NCBI RefSeq assembly: GCF_900107635.1
Contig: NZ_FNRD01000001.1
Location: forward strand, 310,001 to 374,000
DNA length: 64,000 bases
DNA from: Flavobacterium gillisiae
Lineage (GTDB): Bacteria > Bacteroidota > Bacteroidia > Flavobacteriales > Flavobacteriaceae
Reading direction: 5' to 3'
In this document: positions 26,087 to 35,334 of the stretch, one piece after another
How the letters are laid out: each line of letters begins with the position of its first letter
Numbering within the stretch: position 1 is the first letter of the stretch
Program-made: the position numbers and the translations under genes
The notes under the pieces: generated by a model
Database searches by the model: none
Told to the model about the DNA's origin: nothing
What the model saw: only the letters and a program-made list of their open reading frames with translations

Positions 26087-27169
26087 TTATTGCACTACTC
26101 CTATAATCTCTTTTGCGATTGGGTGTTCCGCTTCAAAGGTATGTCCAAGAATTTTAGCAATGGTTTGTGCAAATTGATTTTGGTACAATTGAGATTCTGT
26201 TTTTATTTCTCCTTTAGCTTCAATTTTTGGTCCCATAGCTGCAAACCATATTTCAGAAGATCCTTCAAACTTATTTCCATGACTCGTCCATTCTGCTTTT
26301 ACTTTATCACCACGACCATGATCAGTAGTGAAAACTAAAGCCGTTTTGTCTTTGTATTGTGGGTCATTTTGAACAAAATTCCAAATTTCTCTTATCCACG
26401 CATCTACTTGATGAGCGGCGTCTAAATAAGAACGGTAAAAACCAGCATGCGCCCATTCATCTGTTTCCCCATAGGAAATATATAAAACCCGTGGCTTATT
26501 TGTTTTTAATTCTTCAAGAGCTCCATAATGCGTAAATACGTCGAGACATTCTTCTTCATGAAAAGGTTTGAAAGAATCGGCTAGCATAGCATTAATTAAT
26601 TTTTGTTTCTCTGTGGGATTTTTACCACCTACTTTGTTAAATGCTGAGATTACAGGAAAACCAGCTCTTTTTTCGTTTAAAATATTGTCAAAAGCATCCC
26701 AAGCGCCAAAAGCGGCTACTCTTCCCTTTATTTTAGGCTGCTTGTTTAAATATTCTAAAATAGTAACATTAGGATTAGCGGGATAATGATTAGAATTGAT
26801 CAATGTATCTGCGTAACCAGTCATGATCTCATTGTAACCGGGATAGCTAAACCAGTATGGATTGGCATTATTAACCTTGTTTCCAAGGGTTCTATTACCA
26901 TAAATTTGTCCTTTTTTTGCTAATACAGACCACATAAAAGGCATTAGTTTTTCCCTGCGTTCATTAATGTTTTCAGCCCAGTATTTTTTGTAGATATAGC
27001 TGCTGTCATTTTGATTAAACTTTTTATCTCTAGCCAATGTTTCATCCATTCCCTTGAAGGCCTCTTGCCATCTAAAACCATCGGTTGTAATGATAATTAT
27101 GTTTTCAGCTTGTTGTGCTTTTGTAACAATAGCACTAAAAAGAATCAGAATTAAAAATATTTTTTTCAT
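26087..27169 (-). CDS. Alkaline-phosphatase-superfamily phosphodiesterase/phosphatase
   Basis: A 360-residue exported enzyme with a signal peptide (KKIFLILILFSAIVTKAQ). Metal-ligand motifs of the type I phosphodiesterase/nucleotide pyrophosphatase group are visible: Asp in IITTDGFRWQ (about residue 31), a Ser in WFSYPGYNEIMTG (about 107-119) at the place of the nucleophile, ETDEWAH, and TTDHGRGD. The preferred ester is unknown. It is the third gene of the SusC-SusD operon (17-base gap), so it probably processes the substrate imported by that pair. Confidence 0.88.
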   Translation of the reverse strand: MKKIFLILILFSAIVTKAQQAENIIIITTDGFRWQEAFKGMDETLARDKKFNQNDSSYIYKKYWAENINERREKLMPFMWSVLAKKGQIYGNRTLGNKVNNANPYWFSYPGYNEIMTGYADTLINSNHYPANPNVTILEYLNKQPKIKGRVAAFGAWDAFDNILNEKRAGFPVISAFNKVGGKNPTEKQKLINAMLADSFKPFHEEECLDVFTHYGALEELKTNKPRVLYISYGETDEWAHAGFYRSYLDAAHQVDAWIREIWNFVQNDPQYKDKTALVFTTDHGRGDKVKAEWTSHGNKFEGSSEIWFAAMGPKIEAKGEIKTESQLYQNQFAQTIAKILGHTFEAEHPIAKEIIGVVQ

Positions 27170-27186
27170 GTTTGTTGTTTTTAAAA

Positions 27187-28593
27187 TTAAAAATTATCCC
27201 ACCATACTTTTGCGTTAATATCATCGCCACCCATTTTTTGTAAAGCATCATTATTGTTTTCTGCATTTACAGACTGTTCTACGCTTGGATACATAATGCG
27301 TCTTGGCACTTTACCATTATTTTTTGCTCCAGAACCCGCTTTAATAAAACTAGGTTTTCCAGTTCTCTTCCAGTCAAACCATGATTCTACTCCGGTGTGA
27401 TATAAAGCTAACCATTTTTGAGTATATAAAACTTCAGTAGTAGCGTTATATGGAGCAGTAGTAGTCAAGTAATCTGTAGGAATAAGCACATTCCATTGTT
27501 TAAAAGAAGCTTCTACCGCAGTATTGTAATACGCTTGAGCAGATCCAGTTGTAATAAGATTGCGCTGGCTTGCTTCTGCTAACAAGAAATTCAGTTCGCT
27601 ATACGTCATGAATATTGCCGTTATTTTTGTTTTGGTATAGAAATAATCTTCTGCTCTTCTTGAATATTTTTTTGGCTCTCCTATTTGGTCTAAAGTAAGT
27701 CCGGGCTGAAGTCCCAATTGATTTGTAGTTCCTACAATTGGATCAATCCATTCATCTAGTCTTGGGTCGTTATTTGCGATCAATGTGTTTACCAAATTCG
27801 TAGTAGGAATAACAATATTGTAACCATATAATCGGTTGATTCCATCACTCATCGGAGAAATATTAGGATAACTTCCAGAGTAAAAATAAGTAGCATTATC
27901 AGCATTAGATGCAAATAAAGGATATTGAGCAGGCTTCGAAATGATTTCGTTTAGTTTAGTACTCACATTTACTTTATTAGAAATACGCATCAAAAGTCTT
28001 AGATGAAGTGAATTGGCAAATTTTTTCCATTTCAACATATCTCCACCAAATAATAAGTCGCCTTCTACCTTTGTTTTAGTGTCAATGATTGCATTGGCAT
28101 TATCTAAATTTAATAATAATTGTGTGTAAATAGCTTCTTGTGAATCGTATTTTGGCTTCAAAATTCCTTCTTCTCCTTTGGAGGCTTCAAGGTAAGGTGC
28201 AGCACCGTAAGAATCAGTGATAACACTCATCGTGTACGTTTCAAGAACAAGACTGATTGCTTCGTAGTTTTTGTCGTTTAATGCGATTGCTTGCTTTTTA
28301 ATATCATAAATATCATTAAGCCATTTGTACATTCCCCAAAAACGATCATCGGCTCCCCAATTGTAAACATCCAATTCGTTGTACTCATAGTTACCGCCGT
28401 ATTGGGCTACAATATCTCCAAAGTTGAACGAATTATTGACATTACTATTGGCTAAGTTAAAAATAATATTGGGTAGCAATTGCTTGGGTTGCGACGCTGT
28501 TGGTTGGTTTTTATTGGTATTGATTTCTTCAAATCCGTCGGTGCAGGAAATACTCAGACCACATAAGAGTAATAGAATTATTAGTTTTTTCAT
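27187..28593 (-). CDS. SusD/RagB-family outer-membrane lipoprotein
   Basis: A 468-residue surface lipoprotein. The lipobox is LCGLSISC (Cys about 17), followed by TDGFEEINTNKNQP, characteristic of SusD-like_2 proteins. TPR-like helices and a C-terminal W-x-W-R-T-G stretch (ESWFDWKRTGKP) are also typical. It captures the ligand and hands it to the SusC porin encoded 10 bases upstream. Nothing in the sequence names the ligand. Confidence 0.95.
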   Translation of the reverse strand: MKKLIILLLLCGLSISCTDGFEEINTNKNQPTASQPKQLLPNIIFNLANSNVNNSFNFGDIVAQYGGNYEYNELDVYNWGADDRFWGMYKWLNDIYDIKKQAIALNDKNYEAISLVLETYTMSVITDSYGAAPYLEASKGEEGILKPKYDSQEAIYTQLLLNLDNANAIIDTKTKVEGDLLFGGDMLKWKKFANSLHLRLLMRISNKVNVSTKLNEIISKPAQYPLFASNADNATYFYSGSYPNISPMSDGINRLYGYNIVIPTTNLVNTLIANNDPRLDEWIDPIVGTTNQLGLQPGLTLDQIGEPKKYSRRAEDYFYTKTKITAIFMTYSELNFLLAEASQRNLITTGSAQAYYNTAVEASFKQWNVLIPTDYLTTTAPYNATTEVLYTQKWLALYHTGVESWFDWKRTGKPSFIKAGSGAKNNGKVPRRIMYPSVEQSVNAENNNDALQKMGGDDINAKVWWDNF

Positions 28594-28603
28594 GATGTTT
28601 TTT

Positions 28604-31600
28604 TTAGAATGAAGCGTTTAATTTGATTCCGTAGTTTCTAGAAGAAGGCAGTTGCAAGACTTCAAACCCTGGTAAAAGAGTTCCTCCACTTATGGCTTGA
28701 GTCTCTGGATCAATGTTTGGGACTTTCGTCCAAAGTGCCAGATTATTCCCCACTAGACCAATGCTTACATTTTGCATTTTTACCGCTTTAGTCCATTTAG
28801 TAGATAATCTATAATTCAAACTTACCTCTCTTAGTTTTACATAAGAAGCATCAAATGAATTGGCTTCGATGTTGTCTCTTCGAAACGCATTAGAGTAATA
28901 CCAGTTTTCAGCGCTTATAGAAGTAGTGTTTGGGCTGTAAGATCCGTCAGTGTTTTTTACAACACCTTCGCCTATTATTCCTGTTTCTCTTCCTGGTAAT
29001 GAAACCGCAAGTATTCCGCTTTCCATTCCGATGGCATTTGTCATAGAATAGATTTTTCCGCCATGTCTAACATCAAATAAGGCATTAAGATTAAGGTTTT
29101 TATAGCGTAGATTAGTTGAAAGTCCTAACATCCAGTCTGGATTGTAGTTTCCTATTTTCTTAATTTTAGTATCTAATATTGGTGATCCTGTATTGTCATA
29201 CACAATTTGGTTGTCGGGACTCCTTAAGTAACCGCGACCGTACATGTCACCCATTCTTTCTCCTACACGTGCTTCAATTGTTCCCCCGTTCGGACCTTGA
29301 GCAATGATATAATTATTAATCCCTGGAGTTAGTTCTTTTACAGTACCACGATTCTGAGTAAAATTTGCGTTAAGCGACCATTCAAAATCTTTAGATCTAA
29401 TAGGAGTCAATCCTAAACCTATTTCGATTCCTTTGTTTTGAATTTTACCTGCATTGATTACATTCGAATTAAAACCTGTAGCTTGAGAAATATCCAAACC
29501 TACAATCTGGTTTTTAGAGTTGGTAATATAATAACTCATATCTAGAGTAATTCTTTTCTTGAAAAACTGCACCTCAATTCCTGCTTCGTATGATGTTGCA
29601 ATTTCAGGTTTTAGATTACTGTTTAAAATGGAACTAGGATTGGTCAAAGTTCCTGCCAGAGCACCGTTGGAGTATGTTTTAACTAATCGATAAGGATCGG
29701 TGTCGTTTCCTACTGAAGCCGCGTTTACTCTTAGTTTTAAGAAATCTATGTTTTTATTCATTTCAAAAACCGAAGTTGGAATAAAACTCAAAGAAGCCGA
29801 TGGATAGAAATACGAATTGTTGTTTGTAGGCAATGTGGATGACCAGTCGTTTCTAGCCGTAACATCTAAATATAAATAATCTTTGTATCCTATATTGGCT
29901 AGACTATACATACTATTGATGCGCTTTTTGTAAATGTTTCGAGATTGTATAGGCATCACATTGATATTTTGTAAATTGTAGATGCCGGGAATACTAATTC
30001 CTTGTCCTTCAATTTTACTTTCAGACGTGTATTGATTCATGCTATTTGCTCCGTAAGAAATTTTAAAGGAGAAATCGCCAAAAGTATGATCATAAGAAAG
30101 CAACATGTCAGCATTGTATTCTGTAAATGCAATGGTTTGTTCGCGGTACATTCCTTGTGTGTATCGTGACGATCCAATAGGTCTGCGTGACCATCTAAAA
30201 TCATTTGAATTATCCATACCTATTCTCGCCATGAATGAAAAGTCATTGCTGATTTGATAAGTGGACGATATATTTCCAAAAATGCGCCCTTTTTTAAAGG
30301 CATTGATGTTCTCATAAGCAATCTTGAATGGATTATCTCCCCAGCCAAACATGCTATTTTGTTTAACATCTTTCACAATCCAATAATCTTTCAGCCAGTC
30401 TAAGTCAACATTGGTATGGTTCCAAAGTAAATTATACATGACACCTTGGCTTCCGTAGCCAGTAACCGGAGTATTGTCACTGGAACTTTTAGTATATGTA
30501 GCTACAGTAGCCAGTTTCCACTTATCTGAAATGTTATAATTAAGATTCAAACTGATGTTTTCTCTTTTTAAATTAGAGTTAGGAACAATGTCTTCGCTGG
30601 TTGTTTTTCCGTAACTCAATCTGAAATTCGTTTTTTCATCAGAACCAGAAACAGAAACTGAATTTGAAATAGAACTTCCTTTTCTAAAAAAATCATTTAG
30701 GTTGTATCTAAATTCAAAGGGTAATACTTGCCCTTGTCCTACAGAATATCCTGAACTTCCGTTTTGTAATAATGAAATGCCAGAGTCAAAACGAGGGCCT
30801 AAATTTGTATCTGCACCTGCGTCGTAAATTTGTTTAGAACCAGCGCCATACACACCTTGAATTTCAGGTAATCTTAATGCTTCGCTTGTCATAAAAGAAG
30901 AGGAAATTGAAACCCCTAAACCTTTGCTTCTCTTGCCTGATTTAGTTGTAATTACAATAACACCGTTAGCCGCGCGAGAACCATATAAAGCAGATGCTGC
31001 TGCCCCTTTTAGTACATTTACACTTTCAATATTTTCTTGATTAATTTCTGACGCACCATTTCCATAATCTGTAGGTAAATCAGTTTGACTTGTTGAAGAG
31101 CCTCCCACGCCATAGACGTTATTGTTAATAGGAATTCCATCTACAATAAATAAGGGACCATTGTTATTAATGTTTAATGATTTGTCCCCGCGAATTGTAA
31201 TTCTTGACGAACTCGCGATTCCATTACCAGAGCCAGAAATTTGCACCCCTGATATTTTACCTGTTAGATTTGAAACAAAATTAGCTGAGTTCACTTTATT
31301 AATATCATCTGATTTTAACTCTTGTGACGCATATCCTAACGCACGTTTATCTCTTTTAATTCCAAGAGCAGTTACAACAACTTCTCCTAGAGATACTGAA
31401 TTGTCATCAAGTACTATATTTTGGTTTTCTTCATTGTTAATTAAAACTTCTTTAGAAGTAAAGCCCATAAATGAGAATACTAATGTTTTTCCTTTTTCAG
31501 TTTTAATGTTGTAATTACCATTTCTGTCTGCAATGGTTGCAGTTTTCGTGCCTTTGACTAAAATAGTTGTACCGGTAAGTGGGAAACCTGACGAATCTGT

Positions 31601-31693
31601 TACTTTTCCTGATATTGATTTTGTTTGTGCATTCACTAAATGCACACAGAATAAAAGTAAAAGAAAGAGTAAATTTTTTCTTGAAATCTTCAT
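28604..31693 (-). CDS. SusC/RagA-family TonB-dependent outer-membrane transporter
   Basis: A 1029-residue transporter. A signal peptide ending VNAQ is followed by a carboxypeptidase-regulatory-like domain (about 25-105: GKVTDSSGFPLTGTTILVKG). Then come the plug domain (about 115-235, with the SusC signature NGVIVITTKSGK) and a 22-strand-type barrel ending NYGIKLNASF. No N-terminal signalling (STN) domain is present, so it should not act through an anti-sigma factor. First gene of the operon, with its own TAnnTTTG box. Confidence 0.96.
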   Translation of the reverse strand: MKISRKNLLFLLLLFCVHLVNAQTKSISGKVTDSSGFPLTGTTILVKGTKTATIADRNGNYNIKTEKGKTLVFSFMGFTSKEVLINNEENQNIVLDDNSVSLGEVVVTALGIKRDKRALGYASQELKSDDINKVNSANFVSNLTGKISGVQISGSGNGIASSSRITIRGDKSLNINNNGPLFIVDGIPINNNVYGVGGSSTSQTDLPTDYGNGASEINQENIESVNVLKGAAASALYGSRAANGVIVITTKSGKRSKGLGVSISSSFMTSEALRLPEIQGVYGAGSKQIYDAGADTNLGPRFDSGISLLQNGSSGYSVGQGQVLPFEFRYNLNDFFRKGSSISNSVSVSGSDEKTNFRLSYGKTTSEDIVPNSNLKRENISLNLNYNISDKWKLATVATYTKSSSDNTPVTGYGSQGVMYNLLWNHTNVDLDWLKDYWIVKDVKQNSMFGWGDNPFKIAYENINAFKKGRIFGNISSTYQISNDFSFMARIGMDNSNDFRWSRRPIGSSRYTQGMYREQTIAFTEYNADMLLSYDHTFGDFSFKISYGANSMNQYTSESKIEGQGISIPGIYNLQNINVMPIQSRNIYKKRINSMYSLANIGYKDYLYLDVTARNDWSSTLPTNNNSYFYPSASLSFIPTSVFEMNKNIDFLKLRVNAASVGNDTDPYRLVKTYSNGALAGTLTNPSSILNSNLKPEIATSYEAGIEVQFFKKRITLDMSYYITNSKNQIVGLDISQATGFNSNVINAGKIQNKGIEIGLGLTPIRSKDFEWSLNANFTQNRGTVKELTPGINNYIIAQGPNGGTIEARVGERMGDMYGRGYLRSPDNQIVYDNTGSPILDTKIKKIGNYNPDWMLGLSTNLRYKNLNLNALFDVRHGGKIYSMTNAIGMESGILAVSLPGRETGIIGEGVVKNTDGSYSPNTTSISAENWYYSNAFRRDNIEANSFDASYVKLREVSLNYRLSTKWTKAVKMQNVSIGLVGNNLALWTKVPNIDPETQAISGGTLLPGFEVLQLPSSRNYGIKLNASF

Positions 31694-31718
31694 TTTTTTG
31701 TTGTTTTGTTTTGTTGGG

Positions 31719-31726
31719 CAAACTTA
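31719..31726 (-). promoter_or_regulatory. -7 box of the SusCD-phosphatase operon
   Basis: TAAGTTTG on the minus strand, 25 bases upstream of the SusC ATG. Confidence 0.6.
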
Positions 31727-31878
31727 AAATTCCGATTGTCGGGTTAGATTAAGTTAAGTTTAACAAAGTATTCAGTACAATTAAGAATAGGTTAGCTGTG
31801 TAAATTCTCTGATTTTGACTCTTTATAAGGTGTGAATTATTTAACACAGGTTGGATTAAAATTAATAGTAAGGCTATG

Positions 31879-31904
31879 TATATTTGTTAAAAGGTGTAAC
31901 TTTG
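31879..31904 (+). promoter_or_regulatory. Two candidate -7 boxes before the polyprenyl synthase gene
   Basis: TATATTTG (31879-31886) and TAACTTTG (31897-31904). The second lies eight bases before the ATG and would give an almost leaderless transcript; the first gives a leader of about 22 bases. Confidence 0.45.
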
Positions 31905-31912
31905 AATTCTAA

Positions 31913-32890
31913 ATGAATGTCACTTCTCAAATAAAACAGCCCATCTTTAAAGAAATGGAACTTTTTGAAAAAAAGTTCTACGAATCGATGACCTCTCAAG
32001 TGGCTTTGTTGAACAGAATCACGTATTATATAGTGAATCGAAAAGGGAAACAAATGCGTCCCATGTTCGTTTTTCTAACCGCTAAGATGGTTTCTGCGGG
32101 AACTGTGAACGAAAGAACCTATCGCGGAGCCTGTGTTATAGAGCTAATTCATACCGCAACTTTGGTTCATGATGACGTAGTGGATGATAGTAATCGTCGC
32201 CGTGGTTTTTTCTCTATCAATGCACTTTGGAAAAATAAAATCGCAGTACTTGTTGGGGATTACTTACTTTCAAAAGGATTGTTGCTTTCTATCGACAACG
32301 GTGATTTTGATTTATTGAAAATAATTTCAATCGCTGTTCGAGAAATGAGCGAAGGTGAATTACTGCAAATAGAAAAAGCGAGAAGGCTTGATATCACAGA
32401 AGACATTTATTACGAAATCATACGAAAAAAAACAGCAACACTTATTGCAGCCTGTTGTGCTCTTGGTGCAAAATCAGTTATTGAGGATGAGATTCAAGTA
32501 GAGAATATGCGCAAATTTGGGGAACTAATCGGAATGGCGTTCCAAATTAAAGATGATTTGTTTGATTATACTGATGATGCTATTGGGAAACCAACTGGTA
32601 TTGATATCAAGGAGCAAAAAATGACTTTACCATTAATTCATGTTCTAAATACCTGTACTTCTAAGGAAAAGTCATGGTTGATCAATTCGATTAAAAACCA
32701 CAACAAAGACAAAAAGCGTGTTAAAGAAGTTATTGCTTTTGTAAAAAATAATGACGGTTTACTTTATGCCGAAAATAAAATGCTCGAATTTCAACAAGAA
32801 GCACTTTTATTACTAGAAAATTATCCTACTTCAGATTTTAAAGATGCCTTAATCTTGATGGTGAATTACGTTATTGAAAGAAAGAAATAG
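31913..32890 (+). CDS. Long-chain polyprenyl diphosphate synthase (IspB-like)
   Basis: A 325-residue trans-prenyltransferase that builds the isoprenoid tail of menaquinone or a similar lipid by adding IPP units. FARM is LVHDDVVDDSNRRRG (about residues 82-96), the second Asp-rich motif is QIKDDLFDYTDD (about 211-222), and GKQMRP with the downstream GKPTGIDIKEQKMTLP also fit. Chain length cannot be read with confidence; size and the absence of bulky residues just before FARM (HTATLV) favour a long product. Confidence 0.92.
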   Translation: MNVTSQIKQPIFKEMELFEKKFYESMTSQVALLNRITYYIVNRKGKQMRPMFVFLTAKMVSAGTVNERTYRGACVIELIHTATLVHDDVVDDSNRRRGFFSINALWKNKIAVLVGDYLLSKGLLLSIDNGDFDLLKIISIAVREMSEGELLQIEKARRLDITEDIYYEIIRKKTATLIAACCALGAKSVIEDEIQVENMRKFGELIGMAFQIKDDLFDYTDDAIGKPTGIDIKEQKMTLPLIHVLNTCTSKEKSWLINSIKNHNKDKKRVKEVIAFVKNNDGLLYAENKMLEFQQEALLLLENYPTSDFKDALILMVNYVIERKK

Positions 32891-32946
32891 TTTTTAAAAT
32901 TTTTAAATTCCAATATTAATTCATTTTTTTTAAAGCGCTATAGTTT

Positions 32947-33879
32947 ATGAGTTTCTTAATTTCATCAAAAAATCCATTGTTAATATTTGCAAGTGTCGAT
33001 GGTAAAAAACCACATTGGTTGGTAGCATTATTGCTCACTTTAACTTTTTTGATTCTTGGTCAACTATTGGGTTATTTTGCTAGAATGCCATTTGAAACCT
33101 CTATTAATTCTATCGTAAATCCTGCATGGAAATGTGCTATCCCAATATTTGAACAGCTTATTTCAGGAAATCTTCCTATCGTAGTTTGTGTTTTTTTATG
33201 GATGTATTTTTATGAAAAAAGACCATTTTCTCATCTTGGTTTTCAAAAAAAGAAATCCGTTAGCCTATATTTTAAAGGATTTCTTGGCGGTATTCTAATG
33301 TTTGGTAGTGTGGTAGGAATTATGGCAGTACTTCATTTTGTAAATTGGGAAAACGGAAACCCACTATTGCAAGGCAAAGAGATGCTTTTTCCAACATTTC
33401 TGTTATTGATTGGGTTTGTAATTCAAGGCGCTACAGAAGAAATCCTGTGTAGAGGTTGGTTGATGCCTATTTTGTCGGCGAGATACAATCTTTGGGTTGG
33501 GATATTCTTGTCCTCATCACTTTTTGGCATTTTGCACGGATTCAATCAAAATGTTACTATGCTTGCTGTTTTCAACACTGTTTTAGTCGGTGTGTTTTTC
33601 TCCCTTTTTGCATTACGCCAAGGTAGTTTGTGGGGTGCGTGCGCATTGCATAGTATTTGGAATTGGTTGCAAGGAAACTTTTTTGGTTTTGAGGTCAGCG
33701 GTCAAGAAGCAGGCCCAACATTGTTTAACCTAAAAGAAATTGGTCCTGATTGGATGACTGGAGGAATATTTGGACCTGAAGGTGGTTTTATTTGTACTTT
33801 TATAATTAGTGCTGCAATAGCCATTATCTTGTTTTTGAATACTAATGATAAAATTAAAATTCAAACCCAAGATTTATAG
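32947..33879 (+). CDS. CPBP-family intramembrane metalloprotease
   Basis: A 310-residue membrane protein with about eight helices. CPBP (Abi/CaaX-like) motifs are visible: TEEILCRGWLMP (motif 1, EExxxR, about residues 165-176), FGILHGFNQN (motif 2, FxxxH) and HSIWNWLQGNFFG (motif 3, HxxxN/D). Substrates of bacterial CPBP proteins are rarely known. It lies 56 bases downstream of the polyprenyl synthase gene; a functional tie, such as prenyl-linked processing, is only speculation. Confidence 0.9.
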   Translation: MSFLISSKNPLLIFASVDGKKPHWLVALLLTLTFLILGQLLGYFARMPFETSINSIVNPAWKCAIPIFEQLISGNLPIVVCVFLWMYFYEKRPFSHLGFQKKKSVSLYFKGFLGGILMFGSVVGIMAVLHFVNWENGNPLLQGKEMLFPTFLLLIGFVIQGATEEILCRGWLMPILSARYNLWVGIFLSSSLFGILHGFNQNVTMLAVFNTVLVGVFFSLFALRQGSLWGACALHSIWNWLQGNFFGFEVSGQEAGPTLFNLKEIGPDWMTGGIFGPEGGFICTFIISAAIAIILFLNTNDKIKIQTQDL

Positions 33880-33931
33880 AAATTCTCAATCTTTCTAAAA
33901 ATAAATAGTTCTATTCCAATAGTTTCAAAAG

Positions 33932-33984
33932 AAACCAAAAAAAGCTTCTCCTAATACCTTATTTCATAAGGTGTTTTGGTTTTA
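33932..33984 (+). terminator. Composite hairpin terminator
   Basis: An inner stem ACCTTAT / ATAAGGT (33956-33972) sits inside an outer AAACCAAAA / TTTTGGTTT pairing. It follows the CPBP gene and precedes the sigma-factor gene. Confidence 0.6.
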
Positions 33985-34061
33985 TATTGAAATTTTTATT
34001 ATTCATGCAACCTTTTTACATTTACATTCGTCTATAGTTATAGAAACCCTTTACAACAACT

Positions 34062-34622
34062 TTGAAAGTAATCAACTTACATCAAGAGGAAAAAGAAATG
34101 ATTCAGCTAGCTGTCGATAACAATCGGCAAGCACAGCAACAAATCTATTCTCGGTTTTCTCCAAAAATGTTAGGAGTTTGTAGGCGGTACATCAAAGACT
34201 TACAACAAGCCGAAGATGTTATGATTGCTGCGTTTATGAAAGTTTTTACAAATTTGAAAACGTTTCAGCATAACGGAAGCTTTGAAGGATGGATTAGACG
34301 AATAATGGTCAATGAATGTATTTCTTTTATTAGAGTTCAGAAAAAAGTTAAGTTTATCGAAGATGAAATTTATGTTGAAGAAGGTTTTGATGCTGCTGAT
34401 AGTCAATTTTCAATAGCTGATATTCAACTATTAATTGATAGGCTGCCGGATGGTTATAAAATGGTTTTTAATTTATATGCTATCGAAGGTTTTAAGCATA
34501 AGGAAATTGCCACAATGTTGGGGATTAATGAAGGTACGTCAAAATCGCAGTTATCACATGCCAGAAAGATTTTGCAACAGCAGATTAATACAATAAAAAA
34601 ATTCGAGTATGGAACCAAATAA
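34062..34622 (+). CDS. ECF-type RNA polymerase sigma factor
   Basis: A 186-residue sigma-70 family protein. Region 2 (about residues 25-95) contains YIKDLQQAEDVMIAAFMKVFTN and FEGWIRRIMVNECI. Region 4 (about 125-178) contains LPDGYKMVFNLYAIEGFKHKEIA and the helix-turn-helix LGINEGTSKSQLSHARKIL. No in-frame ATG fits, and TTG at 34062 gives the N-terminus MKVINLHQEEKE. The next gene, a one-TM protein, overlaps by 14 bases, the usual arrangement for a sigma/anti-sigma pair. Confidence 0.92.
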   Translation: MKVINLHQEEKEMIQLAVDNNRQAQQQIYSRFSPKMLGVCRRYIKDLQQAEDVMIAAFMKVFTNLKTFQHNGSFEGWIRRIMVNECISFIRVQKKVKFIEDEIYVEEGFDAADSQFSIADIQLLIDRLPDGYKMVFNLYAIEGFKHKEIATMLGINEGTSKSQLSHARKILQQQINTIKKFEYGTK

Positions 34623-35304
34623 TTTTGAAAGCCAAATAAAACAGAAGTTAGAGAATAGTACTATTCAGCCTTCAAGCGAAGCTTGGGATAAATTAGAAGG
34701 GATGTTAGATAAAGCCCAAAATACAAAAAGAAATAGAAACTTCTCTTGGATTTATATAGCCGCCAGTATAGTTGGGTTTTTACTAATCGGGACAGTTTTT
34801 AGTCATCTAATAGTGATAAAAAGTATCGAGCAGGGAGATGAAGTGGTTATTCAGCATAAAGAGAATACAAAATTTGGACTTGAAGACAAGGTGATAGAAG
34901 AGGAAGTATTGATGAATACTGCTTCAAACCCTGATGAAAAAATAGCGGTTGTTTCAGAAAAACAAGTTGCTAAAATAATAAAAAAAGAAGGAGTAATAGC
35001 TAATATTAATAAAACGGAGCGTTCAATCATCAATCAAGCAACTGCATCGCATTTGCAAAACAATCAAAACAAGTCTTCTTTAATAGCAGAGAAATCAGCG
35101 AGTACAGTTGTAGAGACAGTTCAACAAACCATAGCAACTAATGAAGCCGTGGTAAAATGCAATAAGGTAACTGTAGATGCTTCTTATTTATTGTCACAAG
35201 TAGATAGTGAATTAGAACTTTCTTTTAGGGAAAAGGTAATTCATAAAGTGAGTAAAAATTTCCAAACTATAAAAGTGGCTTTTGCCAATCGCAATCTAGA
35301 ATAA
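34609..35304 (+). CDS. Probable anti-sigma factor, single-pass membrane protein
   Basis: A 231-residue protein: a cytoplasmic N-terminus of about 45 residues with SSEAWDKLEGMLD (about 22-34), one membrane helix (about 46-66, WIYIAASIVGFLLIGTVF), and a polar, low-complexity periplasmic part. It starts inside the sigma gene (14-base overlap), which is strong context for an anti-sigma role, although there is no zinc-binding HxxxCxxC motif. The short N-terminal segment presumably binds the sigma factor. See the microprotein at 38933 for a look-alike of this N-terminus. Confidence 0.7.
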   Translation: MEPNNFESQIKQKLENSTIQPSSEAWDKLEGMLDKAQNTKRNRNFSWIYIAASIVGFLLIGTVFSHLIVIKSIEQGDEVVIQHKENTKFGLEDKVIEEEVLMNTASNPDEKIAVVSEKQVAKIIKKEGVIANINKTERSIINQATASHLQNNQNKSSLIAEKSASTVVETVQQTIATNEAVVKCNKVTVDASYLLSQVDSELELSFREKVIHKVSKNFQTIKVAFANRNLE

Positions 35305-35334
35305 ATCATCAATCAAATTTAAAATTAAATCATC

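Noticed and set aside
31122-31514. 130-codon frame antisense to the SusC gene
   Set aside because: Lies inside the conserved plug and regulatory domains of SusC on the other strand.
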